Source: Flavobacteriales bacterium UBA3477 (GTDB taxonomy: Bacteria; Bacteroidota; Bacteroidia; Flavobacteriales; Schleiferiaceae). Taken from it: a stretch of DNA of 64,000 nucleotides. The first letter of the stretch is position 1, and each line of letters opens with the position of its first letter. Made by a program: the position numbers and the translations under genes. The notes beneath the pieces are model-generated. The model saw only the letters and a program-made list of their open reading frames with translations, was not told where the DNA came from and made no database searches. This document shows, piece by piece, positions 41,555 through 49,830 of the stretch. The stretch spans positions 1-64,000 of the forward strand of contig DFQY01000055.1 of the NCBI GenBank assembly GCA_002378005.1, given 5' to 3'.

Positions 41555-41923
41555 TTAGCAACCAGGGTCACTAGGATCGTAAGGAAGCAAGATAATCTTC
41601 GATTGAACCGTAGTATTTGGTTCAAGCTTAATGAATCCACAACCAATGTGTGTGAAAGGGCTTCCTCCACGAGTGGCTAGAATTTTAAAGACCGCTTCGT
41701 ACTCGTATTCGAACTCTACCATACCATCAAAACCGGTTGTATCGATGAAATAAGCCTCTTCGCGGTATCCAGGCACATCAACACTGGCCTCAACAATCAC
41801 GTTTTGGATAGGCACACCAGATGCGTTAGTAACCTTCACACGGAAAGGATAAGTAGGATTTTCGATCTGGCAGCTGCTCAAAAGCAAGAATGCCATCAAA
41901 GGAAGTACGAGTAACTTTTTCAT
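41555..41923 (-). CDS. Small lipoprotein, paralogue of the next one upstream
   Basis: 122 residues from the ATG 41923-41921. The lipoprotein signal is MKKLLVLPLMAFLLLSSC (Cys18). The mature protein is a single beta-rich domain with VKVTNASGVPIQNVIVEASV, the first strands of a carboxypeptidase-regulatory-like or Ig-like fold, and paired Cys near the end. It shares the VKVTNxxGVPIQN block with the 42270 gene, so the two arose by duplication. Its ATG overlaps the upstream stop by one base. Confidence 0.78.
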   Translation of the reverse strand: MKKLLVLPLMAFLLLSSCQIENPTYPFRVKVTNASGVPIQNVIVEASVDVPGYREEAYFIDTTGFDGMVEFEYEYEAVFKILATRGGSPFTHIGCGFIKLEPNTTVQSKIILLPYDPSDPGC

Positions 41924-42270
41924 TATTCTACGCAACCATTAGGGTCTCCGATGGGGTAAATTACAACATTTACGTCAATGGTCTCGCCTTTAGCCAAACG
42001 AACATAGTTACATCCTTCGTAAATCATCTTCCAAGCTTTAAGATCATAATAAGCCTCGAAGCCTGATCTGAAGACTACTTCACCACTTGGTCCAGTGAAA
42101 CCATACCACTCAGTAGAGCCCGACACAGGTGCAAACATCTTCACTGCGGCGTTTTGAATAGGCACGCCATCTTCGTTTGTCACCTTGACCTTCACAAAGT
42201 ATTCTGTGGCCTCTTCTTCACAAGAGACAAAAAACAATCCAACCAAGAGTAAAAGAATAAACCGTTTCAT
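41923..42270 (-). CDS. Small lipoprotein, first of a tandem pair
   Basis: 115 residues with a signal MKRFILLLLVGLFFVSC (Cys17) followed by acidic residues (EEEATEY). The mature domain has VKVKVTNEDGVPIQNAAVKMF and ends with GCNYVRLAKGETIDVNVVIYPIGDPNGC, in parallel with the downstream paralogue (GCGFIKLEPN ... LLPYDPSDPGC). An outer-membrane-attached beta-sandwich of unknown role is likely. A -7 element (minus TAGATTTG, plus coordinates 42294-42301) lies 23 bp upstream. Confidence 0.78.
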   Translation of the reverse strand: MKRFILLLLVGLFFVSCEEEATEYFVKVKVTNEDGVPIQNAAVKMFAPVSGSTEWYGFTGPSGEVVFRSGFEAYYDLKAWKMIYEGCNYVRLAKGETIDVNVVIYPIGDPNGCVE

Positions 42271-42293
42271 GCGTGGAATTCAGTAATTTCGCC

Positions 42294-42301
42294 AAATCTA
42301 C
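42294..42301 (-). promoter_or_regulatory. -7 promoter element of the tandem lipoprotein pair
   Basis: The minus strand reads TAGATTTG, a full match to TAnnTTTG, 23 bp before the start codon at 42270. No clear -33 element is seen. Confidence 0.5.
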
Positions 42302-42331
42302 AACAATCCAAACGTATTTAAGTAGACAATT

Positions 42332-43348
42332 ATGCTGGATAGAGTCGAAAATTTAAAAAGCCAAGTAGAAGCTACTGCCTTAACAACCAAGGAAGAAGCA
42401 GAAACGTTCCGTTTGCAATACCTCAGTAAAAAGGGTGCAATCACCGAGCTTTTTAAAGCCTTTCGCGATGTACCGGCAGAAGAGAAGAAGGCGTTTGGTG
42501 CTGCGCTAAACACCCTTAAAACACTGGCAGAGGACAAACACAAGGAGGCATTAGAATCTTTGGACAATAGTCAAGCGGTGGGGGTAAACGGAGACTTGAC
42601 GCGTCCGGGGACGCCCCATGAAATGGGCGCAATACATCCCATCAACGCCATCCGCGAAGAAATCGTAGACATATTCAAGCGCATTGGGTTCAACATCAGC
42701 ACAGGCCCTGAAATTGAAGACGACTGGCACAATTTTTCCGCACTAAACTTTCCAGAAGAGCATCCAGCTCGCGATATGCAAGACACGTTTTTTGTGCAAC
42801 GAAATCCGGATTGGGCGCTCAGAACACATACTTCAAGTGTCCAAGTTCGTGCCATGGAAAGCGCTCAACCTCCTATTCGAACTATTTCACCAGGTCGTGT
42901 ATTCCGCAATGAAGCCATTAGCGCCCGCAGCCATTGTATTTTCCACCAAATAGAAGGACTTTATATCGACAAAGGAGTAAGCTTTGCAGATTTGAAGCAG
43001 GTGTTGATGTATTTCACTCAGGAATTCTTCGGCAAGTCAAAGATTAGAATGCGTCCGTCCTATTTCCCGTTTACCGAGCCAAGCGCGGAGGTAGATGTGT
43101 ACTGGGGCCTTGAAAACGAAATCGACCACAAAATCACCAAAGGCACCGGATGGTTAGAGGTGATGGGTTGTGGCATGGTTGACCCCAATGTATTGAAGGC
43201 AAGCGGCATAGATCCTGAAGTGTATACAGGATATGCTTTTGGGATGGGTATTGAGCGCATTGCTATGAACCGGTACCAAATTCCAGATATTCGTCTGTTC
43301 ACCGAGAACGACAAGCGCTTCCTAGAGCAATTTAAGATCGGCCTATAG
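42332..43348 (+). CDS. pheS: Phenylalanyl-tRNA synthetase alpha subunit
   Basis: 338 residues, normal for PheS. Class II motifs are clear: GPEIEDDWHNFSALNFPEEHPARDMQDTF, motif 2 with RTHTSS, and motif 3 in GMGIERIAM. The N-terminal coiled coil (about 1-85) binds tRNA-Phe. The pheT gene for the beta subunit is not adjacent; a pterin dehydratase gene converges with a 6-bp overlap instead. Confidence 0.97.
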   Translation: MLDRVENLKSQVEATALTTKEEAETFRLQYLSKKGAITELFKAFRDVPAEEKKAFGAALNTLKTLAEDKHKEALESLDNSQAVGVNGDLTRPGTPHEMGAIHPINAIREEIVDIFKRIGFNISTGPEIEDDWHNFSALNFPEEHPARDMQDTFFVQRNPDWALRTHTSSVQVRAMESAQPPIRTISPGRVFRNEAISARSHCIFHQIEGLYIDKGVSFADLKQVLMYFTQEFFGKSKIRMRPSYFPFTEPSAEVDVYWGLENEIDHKITKGTGWLEVMGCGMVDPNVLKASGIDPEVYTGYAFGMGIERIAMNRYQIPDIRLFTENDKRFLEQFKIGL

Positions 43349-43588
43349 CTTGTTGATGGCGGCGGCCATTTCCAAATCCTTTTCCGTAACAACATTCCCC
43401 GCATCATGTGTTTGCAGCGATATGCGCACGGCAGTGTAATCTATTGTGATATGAGGATGATGTTGGACCAATTCTGCCAACTCCGCTACACGTTGCACAA
43501 ACTCAAGCCCATCTAAATAAGCATCAAAAAGAAATTCACGCACTAAGGCGTTATTGAGCTCTGACCAGTTTTTTGGAAGTTCTTGCAC
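43343..43588 (-). CDS. phhB: 4a-hydroxytetrahydrobiopterin dehydratase (pterin carbinolamine dehydratase)
   Basis: 81 residues, somewhat short for the family. The signature is visible in AELVQHHPHITIDYTAVRISLQTHDAG, with the conserved His pair and the T-H-D segment, and in VTEKDLEMAAAI. It recycles the pterin cofactor of aromatic amino-acid hydroxylases or acts in pterin metabolism; no hydroxylase gene is in the window. It overlaps the pheS stop by 6 bp. Confidence 0.85.
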   Translation of the reverse strand: MQELPKNWSELNNALVREFLFDAYLDGLEFVQRVAELAELVQHHPHITIDYTAVRISLQTHDAGNVVTEKDLEMAAAINKL

Positions 43589-43599
43589 CCCATTAAGAT

Positions 43600-43630
43600 A
43601 AAAAAAGCCCCGATCCGTCGGACCAGGGCT
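43600..43630 (-). terminator. Terminator of the acpP-fabF-rnc-pyk operon
   Basis: On the minus strand AGCCCTGGTCCG pairs with CGGATCGGGGCT (two mismatches) around a short loop and ends in TTTTTTT. It lies 26 bp after the pyk stop, upstream of phhB. Confidence 0.75.
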
Positions 43631-43655
43631 CGTATAGTTTTTATTTCGACCGTGA

Positions 43656-45089
43656 TCAATCGATGGTCGAAAGTTTGAGCATGTTGGTGAAGCCCCTCTC
43701 TTCTATAGGCATCGATGCAATTTTTACGACCAAATCTCCAGATTCAACATAGCCACTCTCTTTGAGGATGTTTTGGATGTCCTTAAAGCTTTGATCGGTA
43801 CTTTCCATGTTATCATAGTAGAAGGCCTCAACCCCCCACACTAATGACATTTGGTTCATGATTTGACGGTTCGCCGTAAACACAACGATCTTGGTCTTCG
43901 GACGGTGTCCCGCAATTTTCAAAGCCGTGTATCCGCTAAAGGTCATGGTTAAGATGGCCGATGCGCCTACTTGATCCGCAATTTTTGCAGCGGTGTAACA
44001 GACAACTTTAGTGATGAACCTTTCGTTCTTCAAGCTTGGTGGGTTCTCCATGTTCGGTTTCGCGTCGAACGTAGACTCCACATGTGCCACGATACTCGCC
44101 ATGGTTTCAACGACCTTGACGGGGTACTTGCCCACCGAGGTTTCACCGGATAACATAACAGCATCGGTGCCGTCGCAAACAGAATTAGCCACATCATTGA
44201 CCTCAGCCCTTGTGGGGCTTTGGCTATCTATCATCGTCTCCATCATTTGCGTTGCAATGATTACCGGCGTCGCTTTGATGTGACATTTTTCGACAATCAT
44301 CTTCTGTACCATAGGCACGGAAGAATAAGGAATCTCTACCCCAAGATCTCCACGAGCCACCATGATGGCGTCTGTAGCATCAATAATGTTGTCGATATCA
44401 ACGACAGCCTCGGGTTTTTCAATCTTCGAGACGATCTTCGCAAACGAGCCGAAGTCTTCTATGATTTTCCGCAATTCCGCAACGTCGTTGGCATCGCGGA
44501 CGAAGCTGAGCCCTATCCACTCTGCCCCCTCTTCCATGGCCACCACCACGTCTTCGAGGTCTTTTTTGGTCAAACAAGGAAGGCTGACCTTGGTGTTTGG
44601 AAGGTTTACACCCTTCTTGCTTTTGAGCGGACCACCCTGCACCACTTTGGTGATGACGGTGTCCTTTTTGTTCGTTTCTAATACCTCGCAGATGAGCTTC
44701 CCATCGTCGAGCAAGATGCGCTCACCGGTGTTCACATCAGAAGGGAACTGCTTATAGTTCATGTATACGCGCTCAGCCGTGCCCACAACCTTTTCGGTTG
44801 TAAAGATTAAAGTGTCGCCCTCGTTGATAACAGCCCCCTCTTCAACATCACCGATGCGAAGCTTTGGTCCTTGCAAATCTGCAAGAACGGCAGTTTTACA
44901 ATTGTATTCTTGGTTGATTTCTTTGACCAACTTAATGGTTCTACGGTGTGTGTCGTGGTCGCCGTGAGAGAAATTAACACGGAATACGTTGACACCCGCA
45001 TGGACCATCTCTACCATGACTTTTTTATGCCATGATGCTGGACCTAGGGTGGCTACGATTTTAGTGTTGTTAGGCGTTTCGGATTTCAT
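43656..45089 (-). CDS. pyk: Pyruvate kinase
   Basis: 477 residues, the usual length. Conserved parts are RVNFSHGDHDTH (nucleotide and substrate binding), ISKIEKPEAVVDIDNI (catalytic Lys), MVARGDLGVEIP (metal Glu/Asp) and ATQMMETMIDSQSPTRAEVNDVANSVCDGTDAVMLSGE. The C-terminal domain (about 350-477) is the allosteric region. It catalyses the last ATP-yielding step of glycolysis. It overlaps the preceding IPExxxVDY gene by 20 bp, so the two are tightly coupled. Confidence 0.97.
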   Translation of the reverse strand: MKSETPNNTKIVATLGPASWHKKVMVEMVHAGVNVFRVNFSHGDHDTHRRTIKLVKEINQEYNCKTAVLADLQGPKLRIGDVEEGAVINEGDTLIFTTEKVVGTAERVYMNYKQFPSDVNTGERILLDDGKLICEVLETNKKDTVITKVVQGGPLKSKKGVNLPNTKVSLPCLTKKDLEDVVVAMEEGAEWIGLSFVRDANDVAELRKIIEDFGSFAKIVSKIEKPEAVVDIDNIIDATDAIMVARGDLGVEIPYSSVPMVQKMIVEKCHIKATPVIIATQMMETMIDSQSPTRAEVNDVANSVCDGTDAVMLSGETSVGKYPVKVVETMASIVAHVESTFDAKPNMENPPSLKNERFITKVVCYTAAKIADQVGASAILTMTFSGYTALKIAGHRPKTKIVVFTANRQIMNQMSLVWGVEAFYYDNMESTDQSFKDIQNILKESGYVESGDLVVKIASMPIEERGFTNMLKLSTID

Positions 45090-45555
45090 ACAATAAGTGA
45101 GTTTCTCGTTGTGTCAGTTGTGTGTGCGCTTCGAAATATTGCGCAGTTGTAATTTTTTCGTTCTTCTTTAGCACGCTTTCCAAATCGAACGCAAAGTCCG
45201 AATTTTCTACGATTATAAGGTAATCCCAGTGTTTAACTGTAGGTAAAAGACGTTTTTCAGGGGAGCTTTCAAACAAGCTCCATTCCGTCGACTCCTGTTG
45301 CTGTGCTCCTATGCTGAGGTTCATGATCATGCATAGGGGCTCTCCATTCGGGTCCTTACCGTCAAATACATTGTATTCCCAGACAGTCCCCTGGTCCCAT
45401 TCGTCTACCACTTCAGGGCGGCAAACTAGCTGCATCCCGTATTGGACATTCATCCAGTAGGCTAATTCATAGTCCTTCAACGGCGTGCGTATACCCACGG
45501 TTGAGAAGTTCATTTTGATGCGTTTGAGCGCATCTATGTGTTGAACTTTAGCCAT
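45070..45555 (-). CDS. IPExxxVDY-family protein
   Basis: 161 residues from the ATG 45555-45553 (MAKVQHIDALKRIKMNF); upstream in-frame codons lie inside rnc and give a Pro/Lys-rich stretch, so this start is preferred. The naming motif appears as LPTVKHWDYLIIVE. The family is known from Bacteroidota between rnc and pyk, as here, and has no assigned function. It overlaps rnc by 8 bp and pyk by 20 bp. Confidence 0.85.
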   Translation of the reverse strand: MAKVQHIDALKRIKMNFSTVGIRTPLKDYELAYWMNVQYGMQLVCRPEVVDEWDQGTVWEYNVFDGKDPNGEPLCMIMNLSIGAQQQESTEWSLFESSPEKRLLPTVKHWDYLIIVENSDFAFDLESVLKKNEKITTAQYFEAHTQLTQRETHLLYEIRNA

Positions 45556-46273
45556 TGAATAGGTTCTTATTCTTTTGATAATAGGCTTTTGAGGCGGCCT
45601 CTTCACCCTTCTTTTTGGAGCTTCCTTCGCCTTTGGCGACCAAATCATCGCCTACGTAAAGGCCCATCGTAAAGGTAGTATTGTGCTGCTCGCCATTGCG
45701 CTCCAATTCTTCAAACCTGAAGCTTTTTTTGAACCCTTGAAAGTGCTCAATGACTTCACTTTTATAATTATGAGTAGTGTCCATCAATTCCGCGTTGGAA
45801 ACGAATGGCTCGACAACAGCATTCATCACGAAGTATTGTGTTTTTTGAAGACCAAGGTCAATATAACAAGCGCCCACCAAGGCCTCTAATGCGTCTCCGT
45901 AGACACTTTCACTGTGGTTGCCCTTAAGGTTTGCCACCAACAGATTGGGTAAACCAAGCTCGTCAGCGACTCTATTAAGGTTGTTTCTTGAGACCAATTT
46001 ACTTCTCATCTTGGTCAAATAACCTTCATCTTCCTTTGGGAATCTGTAGAACAGAGCTTCTGCCACCACCAAATCAATAACGGCATCACCCAAATATTCC
46101 AAACGCTCATTGTTTCTCTCACCGCGCTTCTTGCGAAAGGGATAAGCACTTGCGTGGCGTAGGGCCAATTTATACAAGGACAAGTCCTTCGGCCAAAAGC
46201 CTATGATTGCCTTGATGTCGCGTTTAAACGGACTGGGAAAAAAATATGGGAACAACTCCTGTACCGAACGCAT
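45548..46273 (-). CDS. rnc: Ribonuclease III
   Basis: 241 residues. The RNase III signature is ERLEYLGDAVIDLVVAEALF at about residues 59-78, with the catalytic Glu/Asp set, and a dsRNA-binding domain occupies about 170-235 (GEGSSKKKGEEAASKAYY). It processes rRNA and structured mRNAs. It starts directly at the end of fabF with no gap. Confidence 0.96.
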   Translation of the reverse strand: MRSVQELFPYFFPSPFKRDIKAIIGFWPKDLSLYKLALRHASAYPFRKKRGERNNERLEYLGDAVIDLVVAEALFYRFPKEDEGYLTKMRSKLVSRNNLNRVADELGLPNLLVANLKGNHSESVYGDALEALVGACYIDLGLQKTQYFVMNAVVEPFVSNAELMDTTHNYKSEVIEHFQGFKKSFRFEELERNGEQHNTTFTMGLYVGDDLVAKGEGSSKKKGEEAASKAYYQKNKNLFNG

Positions 46274-47524
46274 TTACTCAGCTTTCTTGAAGAGGACGGA
46301 TGCGTTGTGACCTCCGAAACCGAAGGTGTTGCTCAACGCAGCACGAACCTCTCTCTCCTGAGCCGAGTGGAAAGTAAAGTTCAATTTAGGATCAAGGTTT
46401 TCATCGTCCGTGAAGTGATTGATCGTCGGAGGAATTGTGTTGGTGTAGATAGCCATGATAGAGGCCATCGCTTCCACAGCGCCCGCAGCACCAAGAAGGT
46501 GTCCGGTCATGCTCTTGGTTGATGAAATGTTCAAGTTGTAAGCGTGCTCACCAAAGACCTGTTGAATGGCTTTAGTTTCGGCGATATCTCCTAGAGGGGT
46601 AGAGGTACCATGTACGTTTACGTAATCCACATCTTCAGGCTTCATGCCGGCATCCTCAATGGCATTTACCATTACGTTGCGAGCACCCAAACCTTCTGGG
46701 TGTGGTGCAGTCAAGTGGTGAGCATCGGCACTGAGGCCGCCACCAACCATCTCTGCATAGATTTTTGCACCACGCGCTTTGGCGTGTTCGTATTCCTCGA
46801 GAATGATACCAGCACCACCTTCACCCATTACGAACCCATCGCGTTCCCTGTCGAAAGGACGTGAAGCCGTTTTGGGATCGTCATTGCGGGTAGAAAGTGC
46901 ATTCATCGCATTGAAACCACCCATCCCCACAGGGTTGATAGCAGCTTCCGAACCACCTGTTACGATCACATCGGCTTTGCCGAGGCGGATGAGGTTGAAC
47001 GCGTCGATGAGAGCATTGGTGGAAGAGGCACACGCACTTACTGTGGTGTAATTAGGGCCTCGCAAACCATGCAACATAGAAATGCGGCCTGGAGTGATGT
47101 CCGAAATCATCATTGGAATGAGGAACGGGTTGAAGCGAGGGTTCAGGTCGTCATCTACGAATCCCTTCACCTGCTCAAAGAAGGTATCTATACCCCCAAT
47201 TCCAGAACCCCAAATCACACCTATTCGGTCGAGGTCTTCTTTGTCAAAATCCAACCCGGAATCGGCAATGGCCTCATTGGCCACTACCACCCCGAATTGT
47301 GTAAATCGATCCATACGACGCGCTTCCTTGCGGTCAAGCAGGTCGTTGGGCTGAAAGTCTTTTACCTCACACGCGAAGTGTGTTTTAAATAGTGTAGCAT
47401 CGAAACGAGTGATGGGGCCGGCACCAGAGGTACCCGCTACCAAATTATTCCAAGTTTCTTCGGCTGTGTTGCCCACCGGGGTGAGCGCACCTAGCCCTGT
47501 AACTACGACGCGTTTAAGGCTCAT
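46274..47524 (-). CDS. fabF: 3-oxoacyl-[ACP] synthase II
   Basis: 416 residues of the KAS II family. The catalytic Cys is in TVSACASSTNA, and the two His are in NVHGTSTPLGD and STKSMTGHLLGAAG. It elongates acyl-ACP with malonyl-ACP in fatty-acid synthesis. It follows acpP by 15 bp on the same strand. Confidence 0.97.
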   Translation of the reverse strand: MSLKRVVVTGLGALTPVGNTAEETWNNLVAGTSGAGPITRFDATLFKTHFACEVKDFQPNDLLDRKEARRMDRFTQFGVVVANEAIADSGLDFDKEDLDRIGVIWGSGIGGIDTFFEQVKGFVDDDLNPRFNPFLIPMMISDITPGRISMLHGLRGPNYTTVSACASSTNALIDAFNLIRLGKADVIVTGGSEAAINPVGMGGFNAMNALSTRNDDPKTASRPFDRERDGFVMGEGGAGIILEEYEHAKARGAKIYAEMVGGGLSADAHHLTAPHPEGLGARNVMVNAIEDAGMKPEDVDYVNVHGTSTPLGDIAETKAIQQVFGEHAYNLNISSTKSMTGHLLGAAGAVEAMASIMAIYTNTIPPTINHFTDDENLDPKLNFTFHSAQEREVRAALSNTFGFGGHNASVLFKKAE

Positions 47525-47539
47525 AAACGTAGACTTTAC

Positions 47540-47776
47540 TTATGCAAGAGCTCCTTCGATGTACGAAATAGCTTGACCAACAGTTCCAATGTTCTCTGCT
47601 TGATCGTCTGGGATCTGGATATCGAATTCTTTTTCGAATTCCATAATCAACTCAACGGTATCCAAAGAATCGGCACCAAGGTCGTTAGTGAAGCTTGCTT
47701 CTGCGTTTACTTCGTTTTCGTCAACACCTAGTTTGTCAACGATGATCGCGGTTACTTTAGCTGAAATATCAGACAT
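47540..47776 (-). CDS. acpP: Acyl carrier protein
   Basis: 78 residues, strongly acidic, with the phosphopantetheine attachment site Ser37 in [13 protein letters not shown]. It carries acyl chains for FabF and other fatty-acid enzymes. It is the first gene of the operon acpP-fabF-rnc-IPExxxVDY-pyk and lies divergent from purN across 103 bp. Confidence 0.97.
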   Translation of the reverse strand: MSDISAKVTAIIVDKLGVDENEVNAEASFTNDLGADSLDTVELIMEFEKEFDIQIPDDQAENIGTVGQAISYIEGALA

Positions 47777-47850
47777 GATTAAAAAGGTTTAAATAATCGG
47801 GACAAAGAAAATAAAAACTTCCCATATCCTAACCCCCAAGAATTAGGTGG

Positions 47851-47858
47851 TAAATTTG
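47851..47858 (+). promoter_or_regulatory. -7 promoter element of purN-rnhA
   Basis: TAAATTTG matches TAnnTTTG and lies 21 bp before the purN ATG. The -33 element is weak or absent. Confidence 0.5.
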
Positions 47859-47879
47859 CCCAGATAAGGTACAAAAAAG

Positions 47880-48452
47880 ATGCTAAAAATCGCCATACTA
47901 GCCTCAGGGTCAGGAAGTAACGCGCAGGCGTTGGTGGAGCATTTTGCCCAAAGTTCATGGGGTCGTGTAGAAATAATAGTTACGAACAACCCACATGCAG
48001 GGGTAATCCAACGCGCTGAAAGACTTGGGATTGCGTGTAAAAGCTTTGACCCAAAGACCCAAAGTGATGAAATTTTAATGCTTTTAGAGTCCAACGCGGA
48101 CATTATCTTATTGGCAGGCTATTTGAGAATGATTCCAGCGAATTGGACCCGCGCTTTTCAAGGACGTATGTTCAATATCCATCCGGCATTGCTGCCAAAG
48201 TTTGGCGGTAAGGGTATGTACGGCAAATATGTGCATGAGGCGGTGAGCGCGGCGGGAGAATCGGTCACCGGTATTACAATTCACACGGTCAATGAGCATT
48301 ACGACGAAGGCGCAATCGTGGCGCAATACCAGGTGGAAATCACCCCAGGGGAGGCGGCCCACTCCATTGAAGAGAAAGTGCGAGAACTCGAGCTGGAGTA
48401 TTTTGGCCCGACTATAGAATCTTGGATAGCACAACTGAGCGAACAACAATGA
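47880..48452 (+). CDS. purN: Phosphoribosylglycinamide formyltransferase
   Basis: 190 residues, normal for PurN, which formylates GAR with 10-formyl-THF in purine synthesis. The N-terminal phosphate loop is [13 protein letters not shown], and the catalytic Asn/His/Asp set can be seen in [13 protein letters not shown] and in [13 protein letters not shown]. It overlaps rnhA by 4 bp (ATGA). Confidence 0.96.
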   Translation: MLKIAILASGSGSNAQALVEHFAQSSWGRVEIIVTNNPHAGVIQRAERLGIACKSFDPKTQSDEILMLLESNADIILLAGYLRMIPANWTRAFQGRMFNIHPALLPKFGGKGMYGKYVHEAVSAAGESVTGITIHTVNEHYDEGAIVAQYQVEITPGEAAHSIEEKVRELELEYFGPTIESWIAQLSEQQ

Positions 48453-48901
48453 AGGTGATCATATATACAGACGGCGCAGCGAGCGGGAACCCTGGACCAG
48501 GCGGCTATGGCGTGGTCATGGAGAGCAGCGCTGGTCACCGGAAAGAGTTGAGCGGCGGTTTTGCGCGAACGACCAACAACCGCATGGAATTGTTGGCGGT
48601 CATTAAGGGCTTACAGGCGTTGAAATCATCAGAGCACCAAGTTCAAGTGGTCAGCGACAGCAAGTATGTGGTGGATGCGATCAACAAGGGCTGGTTGCGA
48701 AACTGGGTTCAGAAAGGATTTAAAGACAAGAAAAACCCCGATTTATGGCGCAAACTGTTGCCGCTATTGGATCGTTACCGCCCGACGTTTACTTGGGTTA
48801 AGGGGCACAATAATCACCCGCAGAACGAGCGTTGCGATGCCTTGGCTTTGGCCGCGAGCAAGGGCCCGAAACTGCCGCCAGATTCCGGTTATTCAGATTA
48901 A
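48449..48901 (+). CDS. rnhA: Ribonuclease HI
   Basis: 150 residues from the ATG at 48449, which overlaps the purN stop. Catalytic carboxylates are in [16 protein letters not shown] (Asp), NRMELLAV (Glu), VVSDSKYV (Asp) and NERCDALA (Asp). It cuts RNA in RNA-DNA hybrids. Its stop codon interlocks with that of the converging M23 peptidase gene. Confidence 0.96.
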   Translation: MKVIIYTDGAASGNPGPGGYGVVMESSAGHRKELSGGFARTTNNRMELLAVIKGLQALKSSEHQVQVVSDSKYVVDAINKGWLRNWVQKGFKDKKNPDLWRKLLPLLDRYRPTFTWVKGHNNHPQNERCDALALAASKGPKLPPDSGYSD

Positions 48902-49755
48902 AGCTTGATGTATTCTTCGGGGTTGATGGCGTAGCCGTCGTACCAAAGTTCGAAGTGAAGGTGAGGGCCCGTGGAGTTCTCTCCGCTATTTCCAATGATG
49001 GCAATAGCCTCTCCGCTGCGCACATAATCACCAACAGATTTCAGCAGAGCACTGTTGTGTTTGTAGGCGCTGAGTAGGTTGCGTTCGTGTTGTACGATGA
49101 TGACGTGGCCCGTTTCGCTGGACCAATCGGCATAGACGATGGTGCCCTCATGGCACGATTTCACCGGAGTGTTTTTGGGCGCGGCGATATCCACGGCATA
49201 ATGTCCTTTGCCGGACTCAAAGCCTGAAGTCACTAGACCGTCTACAGGCGCCATCAACTGAGGGATGTCCAATTCCGGTGCGTTTTGATCCAACGTGAAT
49301 TCATTTTCTTCCTCTACCCATTGGCGGAATGCACTGTCCTGCGCGCTTGGGCTGGATAAAACCACTACGTCGAGCGAATCTTCAACGTCTTGAAGGTCTA
49401 TTAGGACGGAGTCAATGATTTCGCCTTTCAAAATGCGTTGGATCCCGTTGATATATTGTTTGTTCAACCGAACCGAGGTTTCCAGGCTATCGGCTTTCAG
49501 GGCCAGGTTGATGGATTCACGGCGCAGTTGAGAAGAGCTATATCCAGGAATCATCTCCTTCAGCGGTGTGTAGGCAATGACCAGGGTGGTGATGGCAATC
49601 GTAAACAGAATAACAAAAATACTACCAGTGAAGATGTTGAGCGGGCTTAATTTCACCGTCAACACCTCCTCGAAAGTGTCGTCGTTCAGGATGACGAAGC
49701 GGAATTTGTTCCGCCAGCGTTGAACGCGTTTCTGATTTTTAGATCTTTTTGCCAT
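48898..49755 (-). CDS. M23-family membrane-anchored metallopeptidase
   Basis: 285 residues from the ATG 49755-49753 ([14 protein letters not shown]). There is a basic cytoplasmic N-terminus, one membrane segment at about 40-63 and a helical periplasmic stalk. The C-terminal LytM domain (about 190-280) has the zinc motifs [10 protein letters not shown] (HxxxD) and GPHLHFELW (HxH), both complete, so it may be an active peptidoglycan endopeptidase. It overlaps rnhA by 4 bp and is divergent from sprE. Confidence 0.9.
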   Translation of the reverse strand: MAKRSKNQKRVQRWRNKFRFVILNDDTFEEVLTVKLSPLNIFTGSIFVILFTIAITTLVIAYTPLKEMIPGYSSSQLRRESINLALKADSLETSVRLNKQYINGIQRILKGEIIDSVLIDLQDVEDSLDVVVLSSPSAQDSAFRQWVEEENEFTLDQNAPELDIPQLMAPVDGLVTSGFESGKGHYAVDIAAPKNTPVKSCHEGTIVYADWSSETGHVIIVQHERNLLSAYKHNSALLKSVGDYVRSGEAIAIIGNSGENSTGPHLHFELWYDGYAINPEEYIKL

Positions 49756-49830
49756 GTTGGTCACAAATATCGGGCGCAGCATTTCTCCCGCGGCGTGAAA
49801 TAAAATAATTTTAACACGTTATTACACCTG

